A stretch of DNA of 5,310 nucleotides. Source: Pseudomonadota bacterium. GTDB lineage: Bacteria; Pseudomonadota; Gammaproteobacteria; Burkholderiales; Rhodocyclaceae. Within the stretch, counting starts at the first letter, position 1. Every line of letters starts with the position of its first letter. Below, one piece after another: positions 1 to 5,310 of the stretch. The stretch is from NCBI GenBank assembly GCA_023459095.1, contig JAEWVQ010000078.1, positions 1-5,310 on the forward strand, in the 5' to 3' direction. The notes below the pieces were generated by a model. The model was not told the DNA's origin and ran no database searches. It saw only the letters and a program-made list of their open reading frames with translations. A program made the translations under genes and the position numbers.

Positions 1-497
1 GCGCGGCGCAGCGCAGGCGGCGGCGCGTCTGCAATCATCGGCGGCGGCTTCGCGGTCGCCGGTGCTGGACGGTGCCCGCCTTCCGCGGCGGGGGCGTCTG
101 CCGCGGCGCGCGATGCGGCCACCATCGCCTCGCCGCCCGCTTCGTCCTCCCCCAGGTCGCGTTCCTCGTCTTCGCCCTCAAGCACCGCAACCGTGGCCGC
201 GTCCGGCCACGGTGCATCGCCGCGCTCGACGGTGATCAGCGCCGCGCCCAGGCGCAGGCCTTCACCCAGACGCAGGCGCCGCGGTGGCGCTTCCGGCGAG
301 GTCCATGTCCAGCCGTCGGCGTCCGCCGCGAGCGCTGCCGCGGCGGCAATCCGGGCATCGTGCAGCACGATGTCGGCGCCCGCGTCGCCCCCCACGCGCA
401 GCACCGCCTCCACCGGCGCGCGCGCACCGGCGTGCACGCCGCTCAGCACGCGCAGCTCGAGCGCCTCGGTTGCCGGCTGCGCCACGCTCACTCCCAT
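1..497 (-). CDS. sctD: T3SS inner-membrane ring protein SctD (YscD/BscD family), N-terminal part only
   Basis: An open frame without any stop runs from an ATG at 497 off the left edge, giving 165 residues. Residues about 13-95 look like the FHA-like cytoplasmic domain that opens SctD proteins: LELRVLSGVHAGA at 13-25, then a glycine turn (LRVGG, 33-37), then ADIVLHDARI (41-50), followed by beta-strand-like stretches (WTW at 63-65, LRLGEGLRLG). The residues that bind phosphothreonine in true FHA domains are absent, as expected for SctD. After about residue 105 comes an acidic stretch (108-119) and an Ala/Pro-rich linker (130-165). The transmembrane helix and periplasmic ring domains would lie outside the window. 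SctD forms the larger inner-membrane ring of the basal body with SctJ. It starts 16 nt after the sctV stop, so it belongs to the same operon. The start is uncertain: GGAG lies only one base before the ATG, and GTG codons 3 and 5 are better spaced from a GGAG. Confidence 0.8.
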   Translation of the reverse strand, partial: MGVSVAQPATEALELRVLSGVHAGARAPVEAVLRVGGDAGADIVLHDARIAAAAALAADADGWTWTSPEAPPRRLRLGEGLRLGAALITVERGDAPWPDAATVAVLEGEDEERDLGEDEAGGEAMVAASRAAADAPAAEGGHRPAPATAKPPPMIADAPPPALRR

Positions 498-513
498 GCT
501 CCGGACGCGCGCA

Positions 514-2616
514 TCACAGGTCCACCCGCGCCAGCGGCTGAATGTTGATCTCCTGCGTCAGCTCCTGGTACGACAGCACCGGCAGTTCGTAGAGATCCTG
601 CTCGATCATCTTGCGCAGGTAGCGGCGGATGTCCATCGAAGTCAGCAGCACCGGACGCTGCGCCGAGGCCGAGAGGTCGCCGACGGTGCGCTTGATGTTG
701 TCGAGCAGGCGCTTGCCGACGTTGGGGTCGAGCGCGAGGTAGCTGCCCGCCGAGGTCTGGCGGATCGCGCCGCGCACCGTGTCCTCGACGTTGGGCGCGA
801 GCAGGTAGGCGGGCAGCATGTTGTGGCCGCCGGAGTACTTGTGGCTGATGTGGCGTTTCAAGGTGGAGCGCACGTACTCGGTGAGCAGCACCGAATCCTT
901 TTCCTTCTGCCCCCACTCGATGAGCGCTTCGAGAATGGCGCGCAGGTTGCGTACCGAGATGTCCTCCGACACCAGGCGCTGCAGGATCTCGGCGATCTTC
1001 TGGATCGGCATCACCCGCATCGCCTCCTTGACCAGGTCGGGGAAGCGCTCCTCCATCGCGCCGAGCAGGAAGCGCGTCTCCTGGATGCCGATGAAGTCGG
1101 CAGCGTACTTCTTGAGCACGAAGGCGAGGTGGTAGGTCAGCACCTGGCCGGGGGCCATGAACGGAATCCCCGCCTTGGCGAGCAGCGGCTTGAGTTCGGC
1201 GTCGACCCACACCGTGGGGATGCCGGGCAGGAAGCGGGTGTCTTCCTCGTAGGCGATGGCGAGCGCGGCGAGGTTGCGCGTGGCCTCGCGCACGAGCAGG
1301 CGGTCCGGACGCAGACGGCCCTGCGACACCGGCACCTCGGACAGCATGATGCTGTAGGTTTCGGCCGGCAGACGGTCGTTGTAGCGCAGCTGGATGCCGG
1401 GGAAGGGCACGCCGAGGTCGAAGTAGAGCGCGCGCCGGATGTTGAGCAGTTCGTCGTTGAGCATGCCCGGATCGAAGCTGTCGCGCAGATGGCTGGCCAC
1501 GTCCATGAGCAGCGGCACGGTGGGCGCGAACTCGTCGGTGCCGTCCTCGCGCGGCTTGGGCGGCGGCTCGCCGGCGGCCTGCATCGCCGGCACTTCGGTG
1601 ACCTTGCCGGTCTTCTCGTCCACCACCTTGCGCGTGGCGCGCATCAGGGTGATGCCGATGGTGCCGACAACCACGGCGAGGACCAGGAACACCCCGGTGG
1701 GCATGCCCGGGATCAGCCCCATGCCGAGCGCGACCACGCCGCCGATGAGGAGCGCGCGCGGCTGGGCGAGGATCTGCCCGCCGATGTCCTTGCCGACGTT
1801 GGAGGCGCCGTCCTCGGACTGCACGCGGGTGACGATCATGCCCGCGCAGATCGAGATGAACAGCGCCGGAATCTGCGAGATCAGGCCGTCGCCGATCGAC
1901 AGGATGGAATACACCTGGGCCGCCTCGCCGGCACTCATGCCGCGCTGCATGGTGCCGATCAGGATGCCGCCGAGCAGGTTCACCGCGGTGATGATGAGGC
2001 CGGCGATGGCGTCGCCCTTGACGAACTTCATCGCCCCGTCCATCGCGCCGTAGAGCTGGCTTTCCTTCTCCACCACGCGACGGCGGCGCTTGGCCTCGTC
2101 CATGTCGATGGTGCCGGCGCGCATGTCACCGTCGATCGACATCTGCTTGCCGGGCATCGCGTCCAGCGAGAAGCGCGCGGCGACCTCGGCGACGCGCTCG
2201 GCGCCCTTGGTGATGACCACGAACTGGACGATGGTGAGGATCAGGAACACCACGAGACCGACCACCAGGTTGCCGCCGACGACAAAGTTGCCGAAGGTCT
2301 CGATGATGTGGCCGGCATCGCCCTGGAGCAGGATCAGACGCGTGGTGGCGATCGAGATGCCGAGCCGGAACAGCGTGGTGACGAGCAGCACCGACGGGAA
2401 CGAGGCGAAGGCCAGCGGATTGGGCAGATACATCGCCACCATCAGCAGCACCGCCGACAGAGTCATGTTGACCGCGATCAGCGCATCCATCAGCCAGGTC
2501 GGCAGCGGCAGGATCATCATGAAGATGACCGAGACCAGGAAGGTGGCGAGGACGAGGTCGTTGCGGCTCGAGGCCGCGATCACGAAGCGTTGCAACTGGG
2601 CCTGCAGGGCGTGCAT
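514..2616 (-). CDS. sctV: T3SS export gate protein SctV (LcrD/YscV/BcrD, FHIPEP family)
   Basis: This 700-residue protein is full length for the family. The N-terminal half is a membrane domain with about eight hydrophobic segments (roughly 20-36, 42-62, 74-92, 110-136, 204-222, 240-262, 287-302, 306-325). The family signature lies in the cytoplasmic loop at 141-164 and includes EVAARFSLDAMPGKQMSIDG. A linker at about 328-360 leads into the soluble C-terminal domain, which forms the nonameric ring that receives chaperone-substrate complexes. Within it, LVSEDISVRNLRAILEALIEWG (starting at 548) and the C-terminal LSYQELTQEI (681-690) are typical. The protein sits at the centre of the inner-membrane ring and couples export to the proton motive force. 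The ATG overlaps the sctY stop by one base (TGATG), with a GGAAAG about 9 nt upstream, so translation is probably coupled. The long open frame on the opposite strand over this gene is a GC-rich shadow. No frameshift or missing motif was seen. Confidence 0.97.
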   Translation of the reverse strand: MHALQAQLQRFVIAASSRNDLVLATFLVSVIFMMILPLPTWLMDALIAVNMTLSAVLLMVAMYLPNPLAFASFPSVLLVTTLFRLGISIATTRLILLQGDAGHIIETFGNFVVGGNLVVGLVVFLILTIVQFVVITKGAERVAEVAARFSLDAMPGKQMSIDGDMRAGTIDMDEAKRRRRVVEKESQLYGAMDGAMKFVKGDAIAGLIITAVNLLGGILIGTMQRGMSAGEAAQVYSILSIGDGLISQIPALFISICAGMIVTRVQSEDGASNVGKDIGGQILAQPRALLIGGVVALGMGLIPGMPTGVFLVLAVVVGTIGITLMRATRKVVDEKTGKVTEVPAMQAAGEPPPKPREDGTDEFAPTVPLLMDVASHLRDSFDPGMLNDELLNIRRALYFDLGVPFPGIQLRYNDRLPAETYSIMLSEVPVSQGRLRPDRLLVREATRNLAALAIAYEEDTRFLPGIPTVWVDAELKPLLAKAGIPFMAPGQVLTYHLAFVLKKYAADFIGIQETRFLLGAMEERFPDLVKEAMRVMPIQKIAEILQRLVSEDISVRNLRAILEALIEWGQKEKDSVLLTEYVRSTLKRHISHKYSGGHNMLPAYLLAPNVEDTVRGAIRQTSAGSYLALDPNVGKRLLDNIKRTVGDLSASAQRPVLLTSMDIRRYLRKMIEQDLYELPVLSYQELTQEINIQPLARVDL

Positions 2617-2978
2617 CAGGCGTCTTTCCGGTGAGGGTCCGCGGCGGGGCGGGCGTCGAGCCAGGCGCGCATCGCGGCCCCGGCCTCGGCATGGCGGTCG
2701 AGCGCGGCCAGGGCCTGGGCGCGCAGCAAATGGAAGGCATCATCGACCGCACCGGCGAGGGCGAGGCGGTCGAGCGCGGCGAGCGCGCGATCGGGCTTGC
2801 CGGCGCGGATCTGCGCGAGCGCGAGCGCGCGCAACCACTGCGGGCGGTCGGGCTGCAGGCGGTCGAGCGCGGCGAACAGGGTCGCGGCCTTGTCCGGGTG
2901 GGCGTTGCGCAGGTAGAAGTAGCCGAGCATCCACAACGCTTCGTGCTCGGCGGCGAGCGGAGCCGCGGCGGACGTCAT
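2616..2978 (-). CDS. sctY: T3SS chaperone SctY (YscY family, TPR-like)
   Basis: This 120-residue protein is close in length to Yersinia YscY (about 114). It is almost all alpha-helical and reads as TPR-like helical pairs: about 11-44 (ALWMLGYFYLRNAHPDKAATLFAAL), 45-74 (WLRALALAQIRAGKPDRALAAL) and 80-112 (AFHLLRAQALAALDRHAEAGAAM). In the Ysc family SctY binds SctX, and the pair engages the export gate SctV, so its place between sctX and sctV fits. The ATG at 2978 is the only standard start in frame after the sctX stop, and its N-terminal spacing agrees with YscY. It has no visible Shine-Dalgarno sequence. The 45-nt gap from sctX is in the same reading frame and contains no stop. The assignment rests on helix pattern and gene order more than on individual conserved residues, because YscY proteins diverge quickly. 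Confidence 0.85.
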   Translation of the reverse strand: MTSAAAPLAAEHEALWMLGYFYLRNAHPDKAATLFAALDRLQPDRPQWLRALALAQIRAGKPDRALAALDRLALAGAVDDAFHLLRAQALAALDRHAEAGAAMRAWLDARPAADPHRKDA

Positions 2979-3023
2979 GGGATCGGGCGCCGCGCCGTCG
3001 CGGGCAAAGAGAATCGATTCATG

Positions 3024-3410
3024 TCAGCCCTGATACAGCGCGCCGCGGTACATCGCAACCAGATCGCGCAGATCGGTTTCTTCCTTCAGCAGGCGGGCGG
3101 CGCGGTTGAGCACGCGCGCGTCGTCCGGGCGGTGCTCGGCGGCGTCGCGCAACGTGCCGAGGGCGCGGTCGAGCGCGGCGCGAAAGGCGGCGGGCAGCAG
3201 CAGGTCGCGGTCGGAGACCTCGGGGCGCACCGCGGCCTCGAGACGGTCCTCCAGAGAGCGCTGCTCGAACAGGCGCTCGAGCTGGCCGACGCCTTCGAGG
3301 TCGCTGGGAGCGAGTTCGTGCTGCTGGGGCAGCGCCGGCGCCGCGGAGTCGCCGTGGATGATGCGGTCCAGGCCGCGGTCGAAGGCGAAGGGTTGGGAGC
3401 GAATGTCCAT
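3024..3410 (-). CDS. sctX: T3SS export-apparatus-associated secreted protein SctX (YscX family)
   Basis: This 128-residue protein compares with about 122 for YscX. The N-terminus (MDIRSQPFAFDRGLDRIIHG) is polar and probably flexible, as expected for a protein that is itself exported early. After a Pro/Gln-rich stretch (25-35) come helices at about 38-60 (LEGVGQLERLFEQRSLEDRL) and 70-122, ending in RLLKEETDLRDLVAMYRGAL, which parallels the YscX tail of helix, acidic turn and hydrophobic helix. In Ysc systems SctX, with its chaperone SctY, is needed for needle assembly and binds SctV. The ATG at 3410 was chosen because AAGGA stands 9 nt upstream and the preceding gene ends at 3431. The longer frame upstream to 3899 has no such support and overlaps the chaperone gene. 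It shares the reading frame of sctY, separated only by its TGA and 15 sense codons. Confidence 0.88.
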   Translation of the reverse strand: MDIRSQPFAFDRGLDRIIHGDSAAPALPQQHELAPSDLEGVGQLERLFEQRSLEDRLEAAVRPEVSDRDLLLPAAFRAALDRALGTLRDAAEHRPDDARVLNRAARLLKEETDLRDLVAMYRGALYQG

Positions 3411-3419
3411 CGTTGTCTG

Positions 3420-3424
3420 TCCTT
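3420..3424 (-). promoter_or_regulatory. Ribosome binding site of sctX
   Basis: AAGGA on the minus strand with a 9-nt spacer to the ATG at 3410. It decides the sctX start over the much longer upstream frame. Confidence 0.75.
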
Positions 3425-3430
3425 GAAACG

Positions 3431-3814
3431 TCAGCGCCGGGCCTGCCAGTCGTCGCGCCAGCGCGCGATGGCATCCCAGCCGGATTCGAGCGCAACCGCG
3501 GTGAACTCGCGCTGCGCGATGCGCAGCGCGATCACGAGTGCGCTGTCCTGGCCCTGGCCGCGCAGACCGAGCTGCAGCGGGCGGCCGTGCAGGCGGCGGG
3601 CATTGGCGCGGCGCAAGGCCTCGCCGAGGGCGGCGCCGTCCAGCCACGGGCTGCGATGCACGAGATAGAGCAACACGTCGTCGCCGGCCTGCTCCACAGC
3701 CAGAATGTCGCCCGAGGCGAAGCGCAGCTGTGCCACCCCGGCGCCATCGAAGCCCCAGTGCGGCAATCCGGCGCGGCGGCCGAATTCGTCGAGCGCGGCA
3801 TTGATCCAGTTCAC
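3431..3814 (-). CDS. sycN: SycN/Pcr2-like class I chaperone of the SctW gatekeeper
   Basis: This 127-residue product (SycN is about 123) begins MNWINAALDEFGRRAGLP, strongly like the start of Yersinia SycN (MSWIEPIISHFCQDLGVP). The middle alternates short hydrophobic strands (VAQLRFASGDILAVEQ at 27-42, VLLYLVHR at 47-54) with helices (58-72 and 104-125), which fits the small acidic-chaperone fold of the CesT/SycE type. In Yersinia SycN works as a heterodimer with YscB to bind the N-terminal region of YopN. No YscB partner is visible here. The start is GTG and overlaps the sctW stop as GTGA, with a strong purine-rich GGAGG 7 nt upstream that lies inside the last codons of sctW. Coupled synthesis of gatekeeper and chaperone is therefore likely. 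Confidence 0.85.
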   Translation of the reverse strand: MNWINAALDEFGRRAGLPHWGFDGAGVAQLRFASGDILAVEQAGDDVLLYLVHRSPWLDGAALGEALRRANARRLHGRPLQLGLRGQGQDSALVIALRIAQREFTAVALESGWDAIARWRDDWQARR

Positions 3815-4920
3815 CGTCCTTCCTCCTCGCGGTCGATCGCCGCATCGAGCGCGTCCTGCACCGCGTTGAGCAGGCTCTGGCGGTTCTCGACGTCGGCAAA
3901 TATTTTCACCGGCAGCTCGCGCATCACCCCTTTCACCTCGGTCAGGAACCGGATCTGCGGCGCCGTCGCCGCGCAGCCGCAGCGCTCGGCGATCGCCGCG
4001 AAACGGCTGCCATTGACCCAGCGCTCGTTGCTCAGCGCGGTGAGTTCGCGCAGCAGCAGCGTCGGCACGAAGGGCTCGACGCCATGTTCGCGATGCACCG
4101 TGGCGGCGAGCCCGCCACAGCGTTCGAGCAGGGTGGCGGCGACTTCCAACTGATAGAGGTCGCTGACCAGCGCGTGCAGACGGTTGGGGTCGGTCGACGG
4201 CCGCGCCGCGGCGAGATCGTCACCAAGCGCGCGGATCATCGCCGCCAGCCCGCGCGGAAAATCCTCCTGCGGATAGCGCTCGAGCAGCACGCCGAGGGTG
4301 TCGGCGAGGGTGGCCTGGCCGAGCACCAGATCGCGGTAGTCGCTCTGAAAGACCTCCACCGCGGCGCTGCCGCCGGCCACCGTGGCCGCGGCATGCACGC
4401 TGTTCAGCCCCGCGCGCACCTGCGGCCCGCGCTCGAGCATGAGCTCTTCGAGCGCATCCTCGATCGCGGCGAGCACGGCCGGCTCGGCGCCCTCGTCCTC
4501 GCCGTGGCGCAGCGCGTACTGCAGCGCGATGAACTGGCGCGCCGGCTCGGCCGAGGCCTGGCGCGCGCCCTGCAGCGGGTCCTGCTGGCCGGCGAGCATG
4601 CGCTTGGCGAGCGCGACCAGCTTTTCCTCGCCCCCCTCGTCGTGCGCAGCATCAAGATAGGCCCGGATCTCCTCCAGGCGCAGGACCTGCAGGCGCTCGC
4701 CGGGGGCGAGCTTGCGCTCGGCCAGCTCCTTGTCCTCGACCTTCTCCGAATGCGCGAAAGTGATCTCCTCGGCGGCATCGGTGAGCACCGAACGGGTGTC
4801 GAGGGTCTGCACGGTCTCGCCGCGGAAGCTGCCGGCGGTCGACTGCCGCGCCAGCCCCTGATCGGACAGGCGGCCATCGCTGGCGAGGTTGTGCGGCAGG
4901 GCGGCGTCGATACGGACCAT
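3811..4920 (-). CDS. sctW: T3SS gatekeeper SctW: YopN and TyeA domains fused in one protein
   Basis: A 369-residue gatekeeper. Residues 1-30 form a polar export and chaperone-binding region. GSFRGETVQTL (30-40) matches the YopN motif GQFRGESVQ, followed by AAEEITFAHSEK (49-60, YopN MAEEVTFVFSER) and ERKLAP. Helical repeats fill about 75-280. Residues about 285-367 correspond to TyeA: LLRELTALSNERWV (289-302), then VMRELPVKIFADVENRQSLL (332-351), ending AAIDREEEG, closely like TyeA FPLGVFSDEEQRQNLL and AIESEEEE. Gatekeepers sit at the export gate, allow translocators out first and hold back effectors until host contact. In Yersinia and Pseudomonas the two domains are separate genes (yopN+tyeA, popN+pcr1); here they are joined. 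The ATG at 4920 puts the FRGE motif at residue 32, close to 35 in YopN. An in-frame ATG at 5085 would translate the promoter region and is rejected. The start has no well-placed Shine-Dalgarno. Confidence 0.93.
   Translation of the reverse strand: MVRIDAALPHNLASDGRLSDQGLARQSTAGSFRGETVQTLDTRSVLTDAAEEITFAHSEKVEDKELAERKLAPGERLQVLRLEEIRAYLDAAHDEGGEEKLVALAKRMLAGQQDPLQGARQASAEPARQFIALQYALRHGEDEGAEPAVLAAIEDALEELMLERGPQVRAGLNSVHAAATVAGGSAAVEVFQSDYRDLVLGQATLADTLGVLLERYPQEDFPRGLAAMIRALGDDLAAARPSTDPNRLHALVSDLYQLEVAATLLERCGGLAATVHREHGVEPFVPTLLLRELTALSNERWVNGSRFAAIAERCGCAATAPQIRFLTEVKGVMRELPVKIFADVENRQSLLNAVQDALDAAIDREEEGR
3822..3826 (-). promoter_or_regulatory. Ribosome binding site of the SycN-like chaperone
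   Basis: GGAGG on the minus strand, 7 nt before the GTG at 3814 and inside the Glu-rich last codons of sctW. It supports the GTG start and the 4-nt overlap. Confidence 0.75.
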
Positions 4921-4927
4921 GTTGGGG

Positions 4928-4941
4928 CGGAAGCACTTCCG
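4928..4941 (-). promoter_or_regulatory. Small inverted repeat in the sctW leader
   Basis: On the minus strand this reads CGGAA-GTGC-TTCCG, a five-base-pair stem with a four-base loop, ending 7 nt before the sctW ATG. It covers the place where a Shine-Dalgarno sequence would be expected, and no other good one is visible. It could limit sctW translation or serve as a protein-binding dyad. It is short enough to arise by chance in GC-rich DNA. Confidence 0.3.
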
Positions 4942-4960
4942 GTGCGGGTAACGGAGGCGT

Positions 4961-4986
4961 AGTAACCGCAACGCACCACCGGTTCC
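4961..4986 (-). promoter_or_regulatory. ECF-sigma-like promoter of the sctW-sctD operon
   Basis: Read on the minus strand, GGAACC (4986-4981) is followed by 15 bases and then TTACT (4965-4961). GGAACC is the -35 element known for ECF sigma factors of the RpoE/HrpL class, and about 15-16 bp to the -10 element is their usual spacing. Transcription would start near 4953, leaving a leader of about 30-35 nt before the sctW ATG at 4920. An identical motif with the same spacing faces the other way at 5021-5046. The -10 element differs from the HrpL type (CCACNNA), so the sigma factor is probably a different one. No ECF sigma gene lies in the window. Confidence 0.62.
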
Positions 4987-5020
4987 CGCACCACGCACGA
5001 AAAATTTTCCCGCACGCCCT

Positions 5021-5046
5021 GGAACCGCCCGTACCAGGCCGTTACT
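5021..5046 (+). promoter_or_regulatory. ECF-sigma-like promoter of the divergent plus-strand gene
   Basis: GGAACC (5021-5026), 15 bases, then TTACT (5042-5046) repeats exactly the fixed bases and spacing of the minus-strand promoter. A start near 5053 would give a leader of about 65 nt to the ATG at 5118, ending in an AAGGAG ribosome binding site. The two -35 elements are 34 bp apart and flank the AAAAATTTT tract almost symmetrically, so shared control by one sigma factor, and perhaps one activator, is likely. Confidence 0.62.
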
Positions 5047-5102
5047 TACCCGCCGTATCCGCTGCGTCCGGCCCCACTTCGACACAGCACACCGACCGAC
5101 TC

Positions 5103-5108
5103 AAGGAG
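5103..5108 (+). promoter_or_regulatory. Ribosome binding site of the divergent gene
   Basis: AAGGAG with a 9-nt spacer to the ATG at 5118. It is the best Shine-Dalgarno in the window and fixes the start of the plus-strand gene. Confidence 0.8.
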
Positions 5109-5117
5109 ACCGCCCTC

Positions 5118-5310
5118 ATGCAAGCGCAGACGCAAACCGATTACGACAAGGTCCGCCAACTGATCGACGAGGCCGACCGCCTGATGGCCCAGATCCAGCG
5201 CGACAGCGACGACCAGGAAGACAGCCTGCGCCGCCTCGGCCTGGACCCGGCCAAGGTGCGCAGCATCGCCGCGCAGCAGCTGAGCCCCCGCGACCGCGAA
5301 CAGGCCGAAG
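5118..5310 (+). CDS. LcrG/PcrG-like tip-protein chaperone (tentative), N-terminal 64 residues
   Basis: An open frame starts at ATG 5118 and continues past the right edge with no stop. The visible part is polar, highly charged and helical, with no signal peptide. It resembles LcrG: YDKVRQLIDEAD at 9-20 against EYDKTLKQAELA, then a run of Asp/Glu/Gln residues (29-36), then LRRLGLDPAKVRSIAA at 37-52 against CADIGLTPEAVMKIFA, then SPRDRE (56-61) against KPAERE. LcrG is a small (about 95 residues) cytoplasmic protein that binds the needle-tip protein LcrV and helps block secretion before contact. It would normally be followed by the tip protein gene, a class II chaperone and the translocators. The strong ribosome binding site and dedicated promoter make the gene itself secure; the family call is weaker because the similarity is short. 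It could be another small coiled-coil T3SS protein. Confidence 0.55.
   Translation, partial: MQAQTQTDYDKVRQLIDEADRLMAQIQRDSDDQEDSLRRLGLDPAKVRSIAAQQLSPRDREQAE

Larger units (their letters stand above)
4921..5117. other. Divergent intergenic regulatory region
   Basis: This stretch of about 197 bp separates the sctW start (minus strand) from the gene starting at 5118 (plus strand). It contains the only obvious AT-rich island nearby (AAAAATTTT, 5000-5008), two mirror-image ECF-like promoter motifs, a small hairpin before sctW, and several CGCAC repeats (starting at 4972, 4987, 4994 and 5011). GGTGCGGG at 4941-4948 is the inverse of CCCGCACC at 4985-4992. The sctW frame happens to stay open up to 5085, but the regulatory motifs argue that this is not coding. 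Confidence 0.8.

Noticed and set aside
488..514. ATG at 514 overlapping the sctV stop (TGATG) as the next gene start
   Set aside because: That frame ends after eight codons. The open SctD-like frame starts at 497 instead.
193..2634. An 813-codon open frame on the plus strand opposite sctV
   Set aside because: Its protein is full of His, Arg, Asp and Gly in a low-complexity pattern typical of the antisense of a GC-rich gene. It covers the clearly conserved SctV on the other strand and has no recognisable domain.
3411..3899. N-terminal extension of the sctX frame up to 3899
   Set aside because: It overlaps the chaperone gene entirely, is Arg/Ala-rich without family similarity, and a good ribosome binding site marks the ATG at 3410.
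4084..4962. A 292-codon plus-strand frame opposite sctW
   Set aside because: It is antisense to the well-supported SctW, lacks domain similarity, and has the composition of a GC-rich shadow frame.
4961..5046. HrpL-type hrp box (GGAACC-N15/16-CCACNNA)
   Set aside because: The -35 half is present in both directions but the CCACNNA half is not. A different ECF-type -10 (TTACT) fits better.
4921..5085. N-terminal extension of sctW to an in-frame ATG at 5085
   Set aside because: It would translate across both promoter motifs, gives an Arg-rich sequence unlike YopN N-termini, and makes the FRGE motif lie far from its usual position.

Overview
This GC-rich window holds the export-gate and gatekeeper block of a Ysc-family (Yersinia/Pseudomonas/Bordetella type) type III secretion system (T3SS). 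The very high GC content, the Ysc-specific genes sctX and sctY, and ECF-sigma-like promoters suggest a Gram-negative proteobacterium, plausibly a betaproteobacterium. The sequence alone does not fix the genus.

Layout: six genes lie on the minus strand and read from about 4920 down to the left edge. In transcription order they are sctW (a YopN-TyeA fusion, 4920-3811), a SycN-like gatekeeper chaperone (3814-3431), sctX (3410-3024), sctY (2978-2616), sctV (2616-514) and the 5' part of sctD (497 to beyond base 1). Spacing is tight: a 4-nt GTGA overlap between sctW and the chaperone, a 1-nt TGATG overlap between sctY and sctV, and gaps of 20, 45 and 16 nt elsewhere. This indicates one operon. The order W-N-X-Y-V matches the Yersinia yopN-tyeA-sycN-yscX-yscY-yscV and Pseudomonas popN blocks, except that tyeA is fused into sctW and sctD sits where lcrR/pcrR would be expected.

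On the plus strand a divergent gene starts at 5118 behind a good ribosome binding site and runs off the right edge. Its 64 visible residues resemble LcrG/PcrG, the needle-tip protein chaperone, which would make it the likely first gene of a translocator operon.

The roughly 200-bp divergent intergenic region (4921-5117) is the most interesting non-coding part. It contains two mirror-image copies of GGAACC-N15-TTACT, one facing each operon, around a central AAAAATTTT tract. GGAACC is a classic ECF-sigma -35 element (RpoE/HrpL class). This suggests that one T3SS-specific ECF sigma factor fires both operons together.

Functionally, SctV is the nonameric export gate. SctX and SctY act together at that gate. 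SctW with its chaperone holds back late substrates until host contact. SctD builds the inner-membrane ring around the gate. The LcrG-like product would chaperone the tip protein and take part in secretion control.
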